A stretch of DNA of 64,000 nucleotides from Comamonadaceae bacterium (GTDB lineage: Bacteria; Pseudomonadota; Gammaproteobacteria; Burkholderiales; Burkholderiaceae_C), in contig JAIYBB010000003.1 in the NCBI GenBank assembly GCA_027488735.1, positions 62,001-126,000 on the forward strand. Reading direction: 5' to 3'. A program made the translations under genes and the position numbers. How positions within the stretch are numbered: position 1 is the stretch's first letter; each line of letters begins with the position of its first letter. The notes beneath the pieces are model-generated. The model did not search any database and was not told the origin of the DNA. It saw only the letters and a program-made list of their open reading frames with translations. Below, in pieces: positions 45,277 to 55,571 of the stretch.

Positions 45277-46401
45277 ATGTCTCTTCAAGTTCAAGCCGTC
45301 GTTATTGGTGCAGGCGCAGTGGGATTGGCTTGTGCTCGCGCCCTGGCTCGCGAAGGCAAAGAAGTCATTATTTTGGAACGCAACAGCGACTTTGGTTTGG
45401 AAACCAGCGCACGCAACAGTGAAGTGATACACGCAGGCATTTATTACCCTGCAGGTTCACTCAAAGCAAAAATGTGTGTCGGTGGAAGAAAAAAACTTTA
45501 CGCATTTTGTGATGAATACGGCCTTGAATACAACCGGTGCGGCAAATTGATTGTTGCAACTACCAAAGATCAATTGAACGATTTGAAAAAAATCAAAACA
45601 CGCGCTCATACAAATGGTGTCGACGATTTGCAATTATTTTCAGCATCTGAAGCAATATCACTTGAACCCCAGTTGCATTGTGAGGGAGCTTTGCTTTCGC
45701 CGTCGACCGGCAACATCAATAGTCGTGCCTACATGCTGGCATTGCTTGGAGACGCAGAGCGTCATGGCGCAAGTCTGGCTTTGAACAGCAAAGTGCAAAG
45801 CATTGAATCCACACCACAGGGTTTGCTTTTAACCGTACTTTGTGAGGGCGCAGAAGAAACCTTAGTGGCTAAGACTGTATTGAATGCGGCCGGGCATCAG
45901 GCCATTGGTTTGGCTAGTTCATGCAAAGCAATCACCTCCGTCTCATTACCCAAACCTTATTTGGCAAAGGGAAATTATTTTTCGCTCGCCGGGCGTTCAC
46001 CTTTTTCCCGTTTGATCTATCCCGTGCCGGAACCTGGCGGTTTGGGCGTTCATTTGACATTGGATTTAGGTATGCAAGCGCGCTTCGGTCCGGATGTGGA
46101 ATGGGTTGAGACAGAGGAATACAGCGTCAACCCGCAGTGGGCTGATGTGTTTTATGGTGCCATTCGCAAATACTGGCCTGATTTACCTGACGATGCTTTG
46201 CAGCCTGCGTATGCAGGTATCAGGCCGAAGATCGTTCCCCAGGGTAGCCCGGACGTGGATTTCAAAATTCAAGGTCCGGATGAGCATGGCGTGCCGGGCT
46301 TGGTGAATTTGTTTGGCATTGAGTCGCCCGGTTTAACCTCAAGTCTGGCCATTGCGCAACAAGTTAATGCTGTTTGCTTTGATCAACTTGCCGGTTCATG
46401 A
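45277..46401 (+). CDS. FAD-dependent oxidoreductase, L-2-hydroxyglutarate oxidase-like (DAO family)
   Basis: 374 residues. The FAD Rossmann motif is [27 protein letters not shown] (about 8-34). [38 protein letters not shown] is typical of L-2-hydroxyglutarate dehydrogenase relatives. [27 protein letters not shown] and the late [17 protein letters not shown] are also seen. A related 2-hydroxyacid is the likely substrate. It stands alone between the tRNAs and greB; 46 bases separate it from greB. Confidence 0.8.
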   Translation: MSLQVQAVVIGAGAVGLACARALAREGKEVIILERNSDFGLETSARNSEVIHAGIYYPAGSLKAKMCVGGRKKLYAFCDEYGLEYNRCGKLIVATTKDQLNDLKKIKTRAHTNGVDDLQLFSASEAISLEPQLHCEGALLSPSTGNINSRAYMLALLGDAERHGASLALNSKVQSIESTPQGLLLTVLCEGAEETLVAKTVLNAAGHQAIGLASSCKAITSVSLPKPYLAKGNYFSLAGRSPFSRLIYPVPEPGGLGVHLTLDLGMQARFGPDVEWVETEEYSVNPQWADVFYGAIRKYWPDLPDDALQPAYAGIRPKIVPQGSPDVDFKIQGPDEHGVPGLVNLFGIESPGLTSSLAIAQQVNAVCFDQLAGS

Positions 46402-46447
46402 AATTTTCTTCGCTGTAGTCTGTTGAAATAATTGATCGTATTCAGAT

Positions 46448-47011
46448 ATGAACAAAGCATTCACCCGCGAACCAACCGTCGATAACGATGAAGACGAAGC
46501 AGGTCTCCCCCCCATACCCGCAGGCGGAAAAAACTACATCACTCCGCAAGGCTATGCACGTATCCGATCTGAGTTGTTGCAGTTGATTGACGAGGAGCGA
46601 CCCAAGGTGGTTGAAATCGTCCATTGGGCGGCAAGCAACGGCGACCGTTCTGAAAACGGCGATTACATCTACGGTAAAAAGCGTTTGCGTGAAATAGACA
46701 GGCGTATCCGGTTTTTGACCAAGCGCATGGAGCTCGCCAGCGTCACCGACCCGGCGGTTCACTTCGGAAGCGATCAGGTGTTTTTTGGTGCGACGGTGAC
46801 CTACGAAGACGAACTTGGCAACGCCAAAACCATCACTATTTTGGGCATTGACGAATCCGACAGTTTGAATGCTCAGGTCAGTTGGGTGTCGCCCATTGCG
46901 CGGGCTTTGTTGAAATCAAAAGTAGGCGACGTAGTCAGGCTGCAAACCCCGGCGGGTATGCAAGACATTGAAGTGATTCAAGTCTCATACCCGGAAAAAT
47001 CGCCGGATTAG
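46448..47011 (+). CDS. greB: Transcription elongation factor GreB
   Basis: 187 residues. The N-terminal coiled-coil (ITPQGYARIRSELLQLIDEERPKVVEIVHWAASNGDRSENGDYIYGKKRLREIDRRI) carries the two acidic residues (the D..E in GDRSENGDY) that reactivate backtracked polymerase. The C-terminal FKBP-like domain follows (VFFGATVTYEDELG, WVSPIARALLKSKVGDVV). The W-A-A-S-N-G-D-R-S-E-N-G-D-Y string marks GreB rather than GreA. It is convergent with spoT. Confidence 0.95.
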   Translation: MNKAFTREPTVDNDEDEAGLPPIPAGGKNYITPQGYARIRSELLQLIDEERPKVVEIVHWAASNGDRSENGDYIYGKKRLREIDRRIRFLTKRMELASVTDPAVHFGSDQVFFGATVTYEDELGNAKTITILGIDESDSLNAQVSWVSPIARALLKSKVGDVVRLQTPAGMQDIEVIQVSYPEKSPD

Positions 47012-47024
47012 CAAGCACCGCTTA

Positions 47025-49262
47025 TCAGCCGTGACGGTTAGAGTTTGAACGCTTGGCCAAGCTCACTGACGGCAGTCGCTGCAAACTACCCAGCACACTT
47101 TCTAAGTGTGAAGTGTCTTGGACCGCAATCAAAAAACGCAAGTCCGTGGCCTGTTTGCCGCTTACCTCATCTGCCATGCTGACCAGTTTGATATCCGCTT
47201 GTGCCGAAGTGATGGCTGAGGCAACGCTTGCCAACACGCCTTTGCCATTGAGTACGGTGACAACAATACCTGCTTCAAAACTTCGCACTGGCTCATCTGA
47301 CCATTCCACAGCAATGAATCGCTCGCTGTCTTTGTGCTGCAAGCGTTGTGCAACGTGGCAGTCCTGAACATGCACCACCAAGCCTTCTCCGCGACCCAAG
47401 TATCCAACGATAGTGTCGCCAGGAACGGGATGGCAGCATTGACCGTAGGTGACGGAAGCGTTGTCGCTGCCATCTACGACCACCCCACCTTGGGAAAGTG
47501 TTTCATGGGCGGTAAATCGTTCTCGGCTGAGCAGCAATGGGTCAGGGCGAATGCCTTGGTCAGCCAACAGACGAACCAGTCGCTTGGCAACGATGCTGGC
47601 CACACGTTTGCCCAAACCCAAATCGGTCAACAGCTCTTCGCGTGTTTTACTGCCTGTGAAACGCAACAATTTTTCCCAGAGCACTTTGTTCAATGCATCG
47701 TTCGCAGGAAGGCTGACAAACCCTTCGGCACGAAGCGCTTGCGCAAGCAATTTTTCACCCAAATCTTGCGATTCGGATTGCGCCCGGGTTTTCAGGTAAT
47801 GCCTGATTTTTGAACGCGCACGCCCTGTGCGTACAAACGCCAACCAAGCCGGATTGGGCGTGGCGTCTTCAGAAGTTTCGGCTTCAATCACATCGCCATT
47901 GCGTAACTCGGTACGCAACGAAACCGGTTCGCCATTGATGCGGGCAGAGACCACATGGTCGCCAACATTGCTGTGCACTGCGTACGCAAAATCAACCACA
48001 GTTGCACCCCGTGGCAAAGCCATGATGTGGCTCTTCGGGGTAAACACATACACCGCGTCCGGAAACAAATCTACTTTGACATGGTCCCAAAACTCGGTGG
48101 CGTCGCGGGTTTCATCTTGAATATCAAGCAACGACTGCAACCACTGCGTGCCCAGCCTTTCAGCCTTTTCGCTGGATTCGTGGGACTTGTACAACCAGTG
48201 CGCAGCAATGCCTGATTCAGCAACAAGGTGCATGGCTTCGGTACGCAATTGAAACTCAACATTGATACCTGCTGGACCGACCAGTGTGGTGTGTAACGAC
48301 TGGTACCCGTTGATCTTGGCAATCGCAATATGGTCTTTGAATTTACCTGGTACAGGTTTGTAGAGTTGGTGCAATATGCCTAGGCCGGTGTAGCAATGTA
48401 TTAAATCAGGCAACAACACGCGCATGCCATAAATGTCTGTGACTTGGGCAAAGCTCAAATGCTTGCCGCGCATTTTTTGGTAGATGGAGTAGAGTGTTTT
48501 TTCTCGACCAAAAATACTGATCTTCAAATTGGCTTGTTTGAATTCGACTTCGACTTCATGTTGGAGTTTTTGCAGCAGATCGCGACGGCGGTTGCGCGCC
48601 CGCATCACAGCCTTTTCTAACGTGGCGTAGCGCCAGGGTTTGAGGTGTTTGAAACTCAGGTCTTGCAATTCGCGGTATGTTTGGTTGAGCCCCAAGCGAT
48701 GTGCGATGGGTGCGTAAATTTCGAGTGTTTCGCTGCTGATTGCTTTCCAGCGGGTACGTGGCATCGCTTCCATGGTGCGCATGTTGTGTGTGCGATCGGC
48801 GAGTTTGACCAAGATGACGCGCACGTCCCGCGCCATGGCCAACAGCATTTTGCGAAACGACTCAACTTGACCTTCTTCTTGTGTTTCAAAGCTGAGTTTG
48901 TCAAGCTTGGTCAAGCCATCCACAAGCTCGGCCACGGTGGGGCCAAATTTCTCAAGCAAATCGATTTTGGTGACACCGCAGTCTTCCATCACATCATGCA
49001 ACAAGGCCGCCATCAAGGCTTGGCTGTCAAGTTTCCATTCGGTGCATTGCAGGGCCACTGCAATCGGGTGGGTGATGTAAGGTTCTCCACTGCGCCGTGT
49101 CACGCCCAGGTGCGCTTCATCGGCGAATTTGTAGGCGCGCCTGACTTGCTCGATCCCCTCTGCGCTCAAATAGTCCAACTTCGCGACCAGCGAGGCAAAA
49201 CTGGCCGCCGCCGCATTGCTGGCGGGCGTTGGAAGAGTTGGGGTGGTTGCGACGGTAGCCAT
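47025..49262 (-). CDS. spoT: Bifunctional (p)ppGpp synthetase/hydrolase (Rsh)
   Basis: A 745-residue stringent-response enzyme. The HD hydrolase domain is intact (RRSGEPYITHPIAVAL; ALLHDVMEDCGVTK; KLADRTHNMRT), so it should degrade as well as make (p)ppGpp. The synthetase domain has ISIFGREKTLYSIYQKM and VTDIYGMRVLL. TGS (VYVFTPKSHIMALPRGATVVDFAYAVHS) and ACT domains follow, the ACT near residues 665-735. It lies after rpoZ in the normal gmk-rpoZ-spoT order, but a terminator separates the two. Confidence 0.95.
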   Translation of the reverse strand: MATVATTPTLPTPASNAAAASFASLVAKLDYLSAEGIEQVRRAYKFADEAHLGVTRRSGEPYITHPIAVALQCTEWKLDSQALMAALLHDVMEDCGVTKIDLLEKFGPTVAELVDGLTKLDKLSFETQEEGQVESFRKMLLAMARDVRVILVKLADRTHNMRTMEAMPRTRWKAISSETLEIYAPIAHRLGLNQTYRELQDLSFKHLKPWRYATLEKAVMRARNRRRDLLQKLQHEVEVEFKQANLKISIFGREKTLYSIYQKMRGKHLSFAQVTDIYGMRVLLPDLIHCYTGLGILHQLYKPVPGKFKDHIAIAKINGYQSLHTTLVGPAGINVEFQLRTEAMHLVAESGIAAHWLYKSHESSEKAERLGTQWLQSLLDIQDETRDATEFWDHVKVDLFPDAVYVFTPKSHIMALPRGATVVDFAYAVHSNVGDHVVSARINGEPVSLRTELRNGDVIEAETSEDATPNPAWLAFVRTGRARSKIRHYLKTRAQSESQDLGEKLLAQALRAEGFVSLPANDALNKVLWEKLLRFTGSKTREELLTDLGLGKRVASIVAKRLVRLLADQGIRPDPLLLSRERFTAHETLSQGGVVVDGSDNASVTYGQCCHPVPGDTIVGYLGRGEGLVVHVQDCHVAQRLQHKDSERFIAVEWSDEPVRSFEAGIVVTVLNGKGVLASVASAITSAQADIKLVSMADEVSGKQATDLRFLIAVQDTSHLESVLGSLQRLPSVSLAKRSNSNRHG

Positions 49263-49305
49263 GGCCTAACTGTAGCGTTTTGCTTGATCCAGGGGTTCAG
49301 GGGCG

Positions 49306-49334
49306 AAAAAAAAGCACTGCTGATGCAGTGCTTT
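49306..49334 (-). terminator. Terminator after rpoZ
   Basis: On the minus strand AAAGCACTGC and GCAGTGCTTT form a 10-bp stem with an ATCA loop, followed by T's. It lies between rpoZ and the start of spoT. Confidence 0.85.
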
Positions 49335-49359
49335 GTGTGGTTTTCGAAACCCGCACAAA

Positions 49360-49563
49360 TCAGCCGGGGACTTTTTTCAGCATTTCCAAACCGATTTTGC
49401 CGGCGGCAATTTCGCGCAAAGCAGTGACGCCTGGCTTGTTTTTGCTTTCGATTTTGGGTGTGTGACCTTGAGCCAGCATACGGGCGCGGTAAGTAGCAGC
49501 CAGCACCAGTTGGAAGCGGTTGGGGATTTGCTCTAGACAGTCTTCAACAGTAATGCGTGCCAT
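49360..49563 (-). CDS. rpoZ: RNA polymerase omega subunit
   Basis: A 67-residue subunit assisting polymerase assembly and ppGpp binding. [30 protein letters not shown] and [21 protein letters not shown] are the family core. It follows gmk by 20 bases and precedes spoT, so the alarmone enzyme and the polymerase subunit that helps sense it are neighbours. Confidence 0.95.
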   Translation of the reverse strand: MARITVEDCLEQIPNRFQLVLAATYRARMLAQGHTPKIESKNKPGVTALREIAAGKIGLEMLKKVPG

Positions 49564-49583
49564 GGTGGTGTGCTCCGGATCGG

Positions 49584-50210
49584 TTAGGTGAGGTTTAAAG
49601 CCTGAAAAATATCGGACCTGCTTTGGCGCTGCGACGCGTATTTGAGTCTTTGCGCATGGACAATGGCTTTGAGGTCAAACAAAGCTTTGTCAAAAAGTTG
49701 GTTGATTATAACGAAGTCAAATTCGTGCGCCTGCGACATTTCTTGGGCAGCGTTTTGCAGCCGCAGCTCTATGACTTCGGTGCTGTCTTCTCCGCGGCGC
49801 TGTAAGCGCGCGCGCAATTCCTCCATGCTGGGCGGCAAAATGAAAATCAGCACGGCATTGGTGAACAGTTTTTTGATTTGCACCGCGCCCTGAAAGTCAA
49901 TTTCCAAAATCACATCCATGCCATTGGCAATTCGCTCTTCGATGGTGGCGCGTGAAGTGCCGTAGCGGTTGCCGTGCACATGCGCCCATTCCAGAAAGGC
50001 GTTGTCCTGGGTCATGCGGTCAAATGCTTCATTAGAAATAAAGAAATATTCGCGGCCGTGGAACTCCTGACCGCGCGGCGCGCGCGTGGTGTGCGACACC
50101 GAGGGTTGCACACCTGAGTCGAGTTCCATCAGGGCTTTGACCAAGCTAGATTTGCCGGCGCCACTGGGAGCCGCCACCACATACAAGTTGCCGGGATAGG
50201 TAGTCATCAT
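49584..50210 (-). CDS. gmk: Guanylate kinase
   Basis: A 208-residue enzyme making GDP from GMP. The P-loop is [17 protein letters not shown]. The GMP site has [20 protein letters not shown], and [16 protein letters not shown] and [22 protein letters not shown] follow. It starts MMTTYPG; the first ATG overlaps the yicC stop (ATGATGA). Confidence 0.96.
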   Translation of the reverse strand: MMTTYPGNLYVVAAPSGAGKSSLVKALMELDSGVQPSVSHTTRAPRGQEFHGREYFFISNEAFDRMTQDNAFLEWAHVHGNRYGTSRATIEERIANGMDVILEIDFQGAVQIKKLFTNAVLIFILPPSMEELRARLQRRGEDSTEVIELRLQNAAQEMSQAHEFDFVIINQLFDKALFDLKAIVHAQRLKYASQRQSRSDIFQALNLT

Positions 50211-51121
50211 TCGAGGTTTTGAACTTGTTCACGCATTTGTTCGATCAGCACTTTCATGTCCAGCGAAATGCGTGTGAGTTCGATGGCGCTGGATTTGGAA
50301 CCCAAAGTGTTGGCTTCACGGTGTAATTCTTGAATCAGAAAATCCAAGCGTTTGCCCACACCTTCGGGCTGTTTTTTTTGTTTCAACAAGCGGGCGATTT
50401 CATCCAAATGGGTGGTCAGTCGCGTGATTTCCTCAGCCACATCGGAACGAATAGCAAAGCTGGCCGCTTCTGCCAGTGCGCGCTCGTGCACGCTCTCAGG
50501 CAAAGCCTGTGCGTCTACCAATGCCATGGCCTCGCGCCAGCGTTCCAGAAATTTTTGTTTTTGTACAGCCACTGCCTGCGGCACCAGCGGCAAAGCTTGT
50601 TTTGCAAGTACATGCAATTGGGCGACACGATTCAGCAAATCGTCTGCCAATTTCATGCCTTCGCGCTGCCTGGCCTCACACATTTGCGTCACCACTTCAC
50701 TGGCCAAATGCATGACATGAGGGGCTATGTCTGTGGCGGATGTGGCATGGGCTTGTGATGCAAGCCGAATGACTTCTGAGACGGAAAGCAGTGGGGCGTC
50801 CGGCAACCACATGCGCACATGGTTTTGTACATTGACCAGGTTCTTCAAATGCGCCGTGTCAGGCGTACCCACGCTGTTGTCGTTGTCGGACTCAAGGTTC
50901 AGGCGCAGTTCAACTTTGCCGCGTTTGATGTGCTTGTTGATCAGTTCGCGCAGACCGGGTTCGAGTTGGCGTAGCTCTTCAGGCAGACGGAAACTGACAT
51001 CTAAATACCGGCTGTTGACGGAGCGAATTTCCAGACCCAAGCGGACACCGGGTGCGACAGGTGTTTCAGAGTCAATGTGTGACTGTGCGCTGGCATAGCC
51101 GGTCATGCTTTGCAGGGACAT
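50207..51121 (-). CDS. yicC: YicC-family endoribonuclease
   Basis: 304 residues beginning [13 protein letters not shown], the YicC start. [44 protein letters not shown] and the C-terminal [47 protein letters not shown] are diagnostic. Members are hexameric RNases linked to sRNA turnover in E. coli. It is coupled to gmk downstream and divergent from rph. Confidence 0.94.
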   Translation of the reverse strand: MSLQSMTGYASAQSHIDSETPVAPGVRLGLEIRSVNSRYLDVSFRLPEELRQLEPGLRELINKHIKRGKVELRLNLESDNDNSVGTPDTAHLKNLVNVQNHVRMWLPDAPLLSVSEVIRLASQAHATSATDIAPHVMHLASEVVTQMCEARQREGMKLADDLLNRVAQLHVLAKQALPLVPQAVAVQKQKFLERWREAMALVDAQALPESVHERALAEAASFAIRSDVAEEITRLTTHLDEIARLLKQKKQPEGVGKRLDFLIQELHREANTLGSKSSAIELTRISLDMKVLIEQMREQVQNLE

Positions 51122-51212
51122 AGCACTTTCTTTTCAAAATTGTATTATCTCAGGCGCAGATTCGTTGCCTGAACGACAATGGCCGCTTTCTTCAATCTGC
51201 CGCATCACACCC

Positions 51213-51941
51213 ATGACAACCATTGCATCTCGCCAACATCGCGCAAACGACGCATTGCGTTCCGTTCGTATCACCCGCAGCTTCACCATGCATGCAGAAG
51301 GATCGGTATTGATTGAATTCGGCAATACCAAAGTGTTATGCACTGCTTCTGTTGAAGAAAAAGTTCCCCCGCACAAACGTGGTTCAGGCGAAGGATGGGT
51401 CACCGCTGAATACGGCATGCTGCCGCGCGCTACACACACCCGCAGCGACAGAGAAGCAGCCAAAGGCAAGCAAAGCGGTCGCACGCAGGAAATCCAGCGT
51501 CTCATCGGGCGCTCCATGCGGGCAGTATTTGATTTGAAAAAACTCGGCGAGCGCACCATACAACTTGACTGCGACGTGTTGCAGGCCGATGGTGGCACCC
51601 GTACTGCCGCCATCACCGGAGCATTTGTGGCTGCGCAAGATGCAGTCAATGGTTTGCTTCAAAGTGGGAAATTAACCGTTTCGCCCATCATCGACCATGT
51701 GGCCGCCATTTCAGTGGGTTTGCTGCATGGCGTTCCTTTGTTGGATTTGGAATACGTGGAAGACTCTGTTTGCGATACAGACATGAATGTGGTCATGACA
51801 GGGGCGGGGGGCTTTGTGGAAGTGCAAGGCACGGCAGAGGGCGTTGCTTTCAGTCGTCAAGAAATGGATCAATTGCTGGCTTTGGCTGACAAGGGCATTC
51901 GGGAGTTGGTGGCCTTACAAACATCTGCGTTGGCCGCTTGA
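51213..51941 (+). CDS. rph: Ribonuclease PH
   Basis: A 242-residue phosphorolytic 3'-5' exoribonuclease trimming tRNA 3' ends. [82 protein letters not shown] and [23 protein letters not shown] are near-perfect family blocks. The ATG at 51213 is chosen over 51105 because residues before it are unlike the family. rdgB starts one base after its stop. Confidence 0.94.
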   Translation: MTTIASRQHRANDALRSVRITRSFTMHAEGSVLIEFGNTKVLCTASVEEKVPPHKRGSGEGWVTAEYGMLPRATHTRSDREAAKGKQSGRTQEIQRLIGRSMRAVFDLKKLGERTIQLDCDVLQADGGTRTAAITGAFVAAQDAVNGLLQSGKLTVSPIIDHVAAISVGLLHGVPLLDLEYVEDSVCDTDMNVVMTGAGGFVEVQGTAEGVAFSRQEMDQLLALADKGIRELVALQTSALAA

Positions 51942-51942
51942 T

Positions 51943-52557
51943 ATGTCGACCGTCACACGCATTGTTTTGGCCTCTCATAATCAAGGCAAATTGCACGAAC
52001 TGCAAGCCATGTTTGCGCCACTGGGCGTGCAGTTGATTGCACAATCCGAATTAGATATTCCTGAGGCACCAGAGCCTTTTCACACGTTTGTTGAAAATGC
52101 GTTGGCCAAAGCACGCCACGCGAGTCGGTACAGCGGACTGCCGGCACTCGCAGACGATGCGGGTTTGTGCGTGGACGCCTTTGAAGGCTTGCCGGGAGTG
52201 CAAACTGCTTTTTACTGCACGCAGTTTGGCTATACAAAAAGCGATGACAACAACCGCCGTGCATTGCTTGAGCAAATGCAAAACATCACGGACCGCAAAG
52301 CAGCCTTGGTCAGTACCTTGGTGGCATTGCGCCATACCGATGACCCGGAACCACTGATTGCCAGTGGACGCGCAGAAGGTGAAATCACGCGTGAATTACG
52401 CGGTGCCAATGGTTTTGGTTTTGACCCAGTCATGTTCATCCCCGAATTGAACCTGACGTTTGCTGAAATGACTGATGAAGAAAAAAATCAGCGCAGCCAC
52501 CGGGGCCAGGCCGCGCGACTGATGCGGGAATTGATGCAGCAACGCTGGCTGAAATGA
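51943..52557 (+). CDS. rdgB: Non-canonical purine NTP pyrophosphatase (RdgB/HAM1)
   Basis: 204 residues. It hydrolyses dITP, ITP and XTP, keeping deaminated purines out of DNA. VLASHNQGKLHELQAMFAPLG, FVENALAKARHAS, LADDAGLCVDAFEGLPGV, ANGFGFDPVMFIPE and TFAEMTDEEKNQRSHRGQAA are the family motifs. The segment AFYCTQFGYTKSDDNNRR differs from the more common SARYAG form but keeps the fold. It is tightly linked to rph and hemW. Confidence 0.93.
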   Translation: MSTVTRIVLASHNQGKLHELQAMFAPLGVQLIAQSELDIPEAPEPFHTFVENALAKARHASRYSGLPALADDAGLCVDAFEGLPGVQTAFYCTQFGYTKSDDNNRRALLEQMQNITDRKAALVSTLVALRHTDDPEPLIASGRAEGEITRELRGANGFGFDPVMFIPELNLTFAEMTDEEKNQRSHRGQAARLMRELMQQRWLK

Positions 52558-53798
52558 AGCTCGATATCGCGCATTTGATGCGGCCCGGCACCTTGACCTT
52601 GCCTGCCTTGCCGCCTTTATCCGTGTATGTGCACTTGCCCTGGTGCCTGAAAAAATGTCCTTATTGCGATTTCAATTCGCATGAATATCGCTTGCCTGCG
52701 ACTTCCGCATCTTTTATGCGGGTAGAAGCGACACCTGTGGCTTTGCCTGAAGCCGCTTACTTGGATGCGGTATGCGCCGATATAGAAAGCAGCCTGTCAT
52801 TGGTGTGGGGCAGACCGGTACACAGCATTTTCATTGGTGGGGGAACGCCCAGTTTGTTTTCTCCTGCGGGTATTACACGATTGATCAGCGATTTACGCGC
52901 CCGTTTGCCCTTGGTGCCAGATTGCGAAATCACACTAGAGGCCAATCCGGGTACTTTTGAAAAAGACCGGTTTCATGCTTATAAACAAGCGGGAGTCACG
53001 CGGCTGTCTGTCGGTGTGCAAAGTTTCAATGACCGGTATCTCAAAGCGATCGGGCGGGTGCACGATGGCGCTCAGGCCAGAGCCGCAGTGCAAGAGGCAG
53101 CACAAGCTTTTGACACATTTAATATCGATCTGATGTATGCCTTGCCGCATCAGAGCCCAGAAGATTTGCAACAAGATTTGGCAAGCGCTTTGGCATTGCA
53201 GCCTTCGCATCTCTCTGTGTATCACTTGACGATTGAACCCAATACCTTGTTTGCCAAACACGAGCCGCCTGGATTGCCTCCTGAGGATCAGGCTTATGAC
53301 ATGCTCGACATCATCACGGCACACACCGCGCAACAAGGTCTGCAACGCTACGAAGTTTCTGCATTTGCCAAAGAAGGACACCGTTGTTGGCACAACACCA
53401 ATTACTGGCAATTTGGTGATTACTTGGGTGTGGGTGCAGGCGCACACAGCAAGATCAGTTTTGCCCACCGCGTTTGCAGAATGGTGCGGCACCGCGAACC
53501 CGGCTTGTATATGCAAAAAGCCATGACAGAAGATGCCGTGGCACAAAGCCATGAAGTCAGCCGCGCTGAATTGCCTTTTGAGTTCATGCTCAACGCATTG
53601 CGTCTGAAAGAAGGTGTACCGCTCACGGCGTTCATGGATCGCACGGGCATGTCCTTGTCCGCCATAGACCGCAATTTGCAGCTGGCGCAGCAGCGTGGTT
53701 TGTTGTTGGTTGATCACGCACGGATTCAACCGACTGAAAAAGGGTTTGATTTCTTAAGCGATTTGCAGGCCTTGTTTTTGCCAGAATCTGCTTCGTAA
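52554..53798 (+). CDS. hemW: Radical SAM heme chaperone HemW
   Basis: A 414-residue protein related to coproporphyrinogen III dehydrogenase (HemN) but acting in heme delivery. The radical SAM cluster is LPWCLKKCPYCDFNSHEY (CxxxCxxC). IFIGGGTPSLFS, TLEANPGTFEKDRF and LSVGVQSFNDRYLKAIGRVH follow, with the HemN C-terminal domain later (LGVGAGAHSKISF; FEFMLNALRLKEGV). An insertion (about residues 44-62) is unlike the usual sequence. It overlaps rdgB (ATGA). Interest for heme supply to the oxidase is only inferred. Confidence 0.93.
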   Translation: MKLDIAHLMRPGTLTLPALPPLSVYVHLPWCLKKCPYCDFNSHEYRLPATSASFMRVEATPVALPEAAYLDAVCADIESSLSLVWGRPVHSIFIGGGTPSLFSPAGITRLISDLRARLPLVPDCEITLEANPGTFEKDRFHAYKQAGVTRLSVGVQSFNDRYLKAIGRVHDGAQARAAVQEAAQAFDTFNIDLMYALPHQSPEDLQQDLASALALQPSHLSVYHLTIEPNTLFAKHEPPGLPPEDQAYDMLDIITAHTAQQGLQRYEVSAFAKEGHRCWHNTNYWQFGDYLGVGAGAHSKISFAHRVCRMVRHREPGLYMQKAMTEDAVAQSHEVSRAELPFEFMLNALRLKEGVPLTAFMDRTGMSLSAIDRNLQLAQQRGLLLVDHARIQPTEKGFDFLSDLQALFLPESAS

Positions 53799-53838
53799 AG
53801 AGCTGGTTAGAATACTCAGGCTTGACCAGACACAGCAA

Positions 53839-53926
53839 GGAAGCGTGGCAGAGTGGTCGATTGCACCGGTCTTGAAAACCGGCAACCCGCAAGGGTTCGT
53901 GAGTTCGAATCTCACCGCTTCCGCCA
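53839..53926 (+). tRNA. tRNA-Ser (TGA)
   Basis: An 88-base class II tRNA: acceptor GGAAGCG with CGCTTCC, anticodon loop CTTGAAA, a long variable arm (CAACCCGCAAGGGTTCG), T-arm GTGAG-TTCGAAT-CTCAC and encoded CCA. It lies 40 bases after hemW. Confidence 0.96.
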
Positions 53927-54064
53927 AATTAACAACCTAGCGTTGAATATGAATCCAAACGCAAAGATTTATTGAAAAAATTATGATGCATGGTGCTCCG
54001 AGAGCTTGAGCTGTAAGGCTTGGAATACACTGGAATTTCTATACCAACTTGGAGGCTAGGCGCC

Positions 54065-54892
54065 ATGAACGCACCCGCAGAAATTTCCAGCATGTATGAG
54101 CGGCACCAAAAATTGGGTGACGGTATTTCCCCTTCCTTGCCACAACCCCGTCAATTCAGCAATGTTCAAGACGAACGCGTGCACCGCAAACAAATGCTGG
54201 CAGCGGCGTTTCGCTTGTTTTCTCGTTTTGGATTTGACGAAGGCGTAGCTGGTCACATCACTGCGCGCGATCCAGAATTCACAGACACGTTTTGGGTCAA
54301 TCCTTTTGGTGTGCATTTCAGCCAGATCAAAGTGTCCAACCTGATCCGTGTGGATCACCGAGGCAATGTGGTCGAAGGGGTGCACCCTGTGAATGAAGCT
54401 GCATTTGCTATTCACTCGCGCATTCACCATGCCCGCTCAGATGTCGTGGCCGCTGCGCATACGCACGCACCGCACGGTCGTGCGTGGTCCACCTTGGGCA
54501 AACCGTTGGACATCATCTCCCTGGATTCCTGTGCTTTTTACAAGGACCACGTGGTGCACGACGATTTTGAAGGCGTGGTCTTAGATTTGGATGAGGGCGT
54601 ACGCATCGCCAATGCCTTGGGGAAAAACAAAGGCGTGATTTTGCAAAACCACGGATTGCTGACTGTTGGCGACTCAGTTGAGGCTGCTGCTTGGTGGTAC
54701 ATCGCCATGGAGCGCTGCTGTCAAGTGCAGTTGATGGCCGAGGCAGCTTCACATGGCAAGCCTTTGAAGATGGTCAGCCAGACCGCAGCAGAGCAAGCTT
54801 TCCCGATTGTGGGTTCTTCATATGCAGGTTGGTTTCAGTTTCAACCCTTGCTTGCGCGAATCTCCAAAGACCAACCTGATTTATTTGATTGA
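54065..54892 (+). CDS. Class II aldolase/adducin-family protein
   Basis: A 275-residue zinc enzyme of the fuculose-aldolase family. AAFRLFSRFGFDEGVAGHITARDPEFTDTFWVNPFG is the substrate pocket. The metal His pair lies in AAHTHAPHGRAWS, with a third His in VILQNHGLLTVGDSVEAAAWWYIAMER. The catalytic acid is not obvious, and many members in proteobacteria are of unknown substrate. The ATG at 54065 has GGAGG upstream; 54020 is less likely. It stands alone between tRNA-Ser and a strong terminator. Confidence 0.8.
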   Translation: MNAPAEISSMYERHQKLGDGISPSLPQPRQFSNVQDERVHRKQMLAAAFRLFSRFGFDEGVAGHITARDPEFTDTFWVNPFGVHFSQIKVSNLIRVDHRGNVVEGVHPVNEAAFAIHSRIHHARSDVVAAAHTHAPHGRAWSTLGKPLDIISLDSCAFYKDHVVHDDFEGVVLDLDEGVRIANALGKNKGVILQNHGLLTVGDSVEAAAWWYIAMERCCQVQLMAEAASHGKPLKMVSQTAAEQAFPIVGSSYAGWFQFQPLLARISKDQPDLFD

Positions 54893-54946
54893 CAGGTGTT
54901 ATCAGTAACCTGACCTTGCGTTGGGTTGAATGGCATAAATGTATAT

Positions 54947-54974
54947 AAAAAAAGCGCCCGTGGGGCGCTTTTTT
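54947..54974. terminator. Bidirectional terminator
   Basis: AAAGCGCCC and GGGCGCTTT form a 9-bp stem with a GTG loop between an A-run and a T-run. It serves the convergent aldolase and outer-membrane protein genes. Confidence 0.92.
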
Positions 54975-54995
54975 AACAGAACGTTGAATGCGGTA

Positions 54996-55571
54996 TCAGA
55001 ATCTGACCCCGGCACCCACCAAGTAGGCTGAAGCGCTAGACGCTCCGGTTTGTGAAAGATAGCCGCCAGTTACAAAAATACTTTGGGTGACGTTGTACTT
55101 CAAGCTAACTGAATAGTTGTTGTATGTATTGGAATCAGCAGAAATGTAGTTGTAAGCGCCCACAACATCTGCGTCAGCAGACAATTTGGCTCTGACCCCT
55201 AAGCCTAAATTACCGCCGACATCTGTTAACTTGGTGGTGCCTTCAACGGTTTGAGAATAATAAGACAGCGTGGTGAAAAAATCAGTGCTTGCAGCTATAG
55301 GTAAACGGTAGCCAACACCTATGTTCGATTTTTCAACGATCGTGCTTGATCGAGACACGCTCGCATAGTTGCCCAACAAAAATATGCTTTCACTGACTAA
55401 AAAGGTCCCGCTGGTGTAGTAACCGTTCCATGTGGCGTCGTTGATGGTGGCAGACATGTAATCAACTTCGATCTTGTTGTAGTCAAGACCTGTGTCAGTT
55501 TTTCCAGGCTCATTGGCGAAAGCCATTGCGCTGACCAAAGCTAAAACCGCTGAAGTGACTATTTTTTTCAT
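54996..55571 (-). CDS. Small outer-membrane beta-barrel protein
   Basis: 191 residues, not assigned to a named family. A signal peptide (about residues 1-19, ending MAFANE) is followed by alternating strands such as NKIEVDYMSATI, ESIFLLGNYASVS, NIGVGYRLPI, DFFTTLSYYSQTVEG, NLGLGVRAKLS, DVVGAYNYISADS and SIFVTGGYLSQ. The C-terminal GAGVRF with final Phe is the outer-membrane insertion signal. It probably forms an 8-strand barrel. It lies next to a two-component system, which may regulate it (inference). Confidence 0.75.
   Translation of the reverse strand: MKKIVTSAVLALVSAMAFANEPGKTDTGLDYNKIEVDYMSATINDATWNGYYTSGTFLVSESIFLLGNYASVSRSSTIVEKSNIGVGYRLPIAASTDFFTTLSYYSQTVEGTTKLTDVGGNLGLGVRAKLSADADVVGAYNYISADSNTYNNYSVSLKYNVTQSIFVTGGYLSQTGASSASAYLVGAGVRF

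Noticed and set aside
53927-54064. Possible integration-site duplication after tRNA-Ser
   Set aside because: I looked for a second copy of the tRNA 3' end in the region up to 55000 and saw none.
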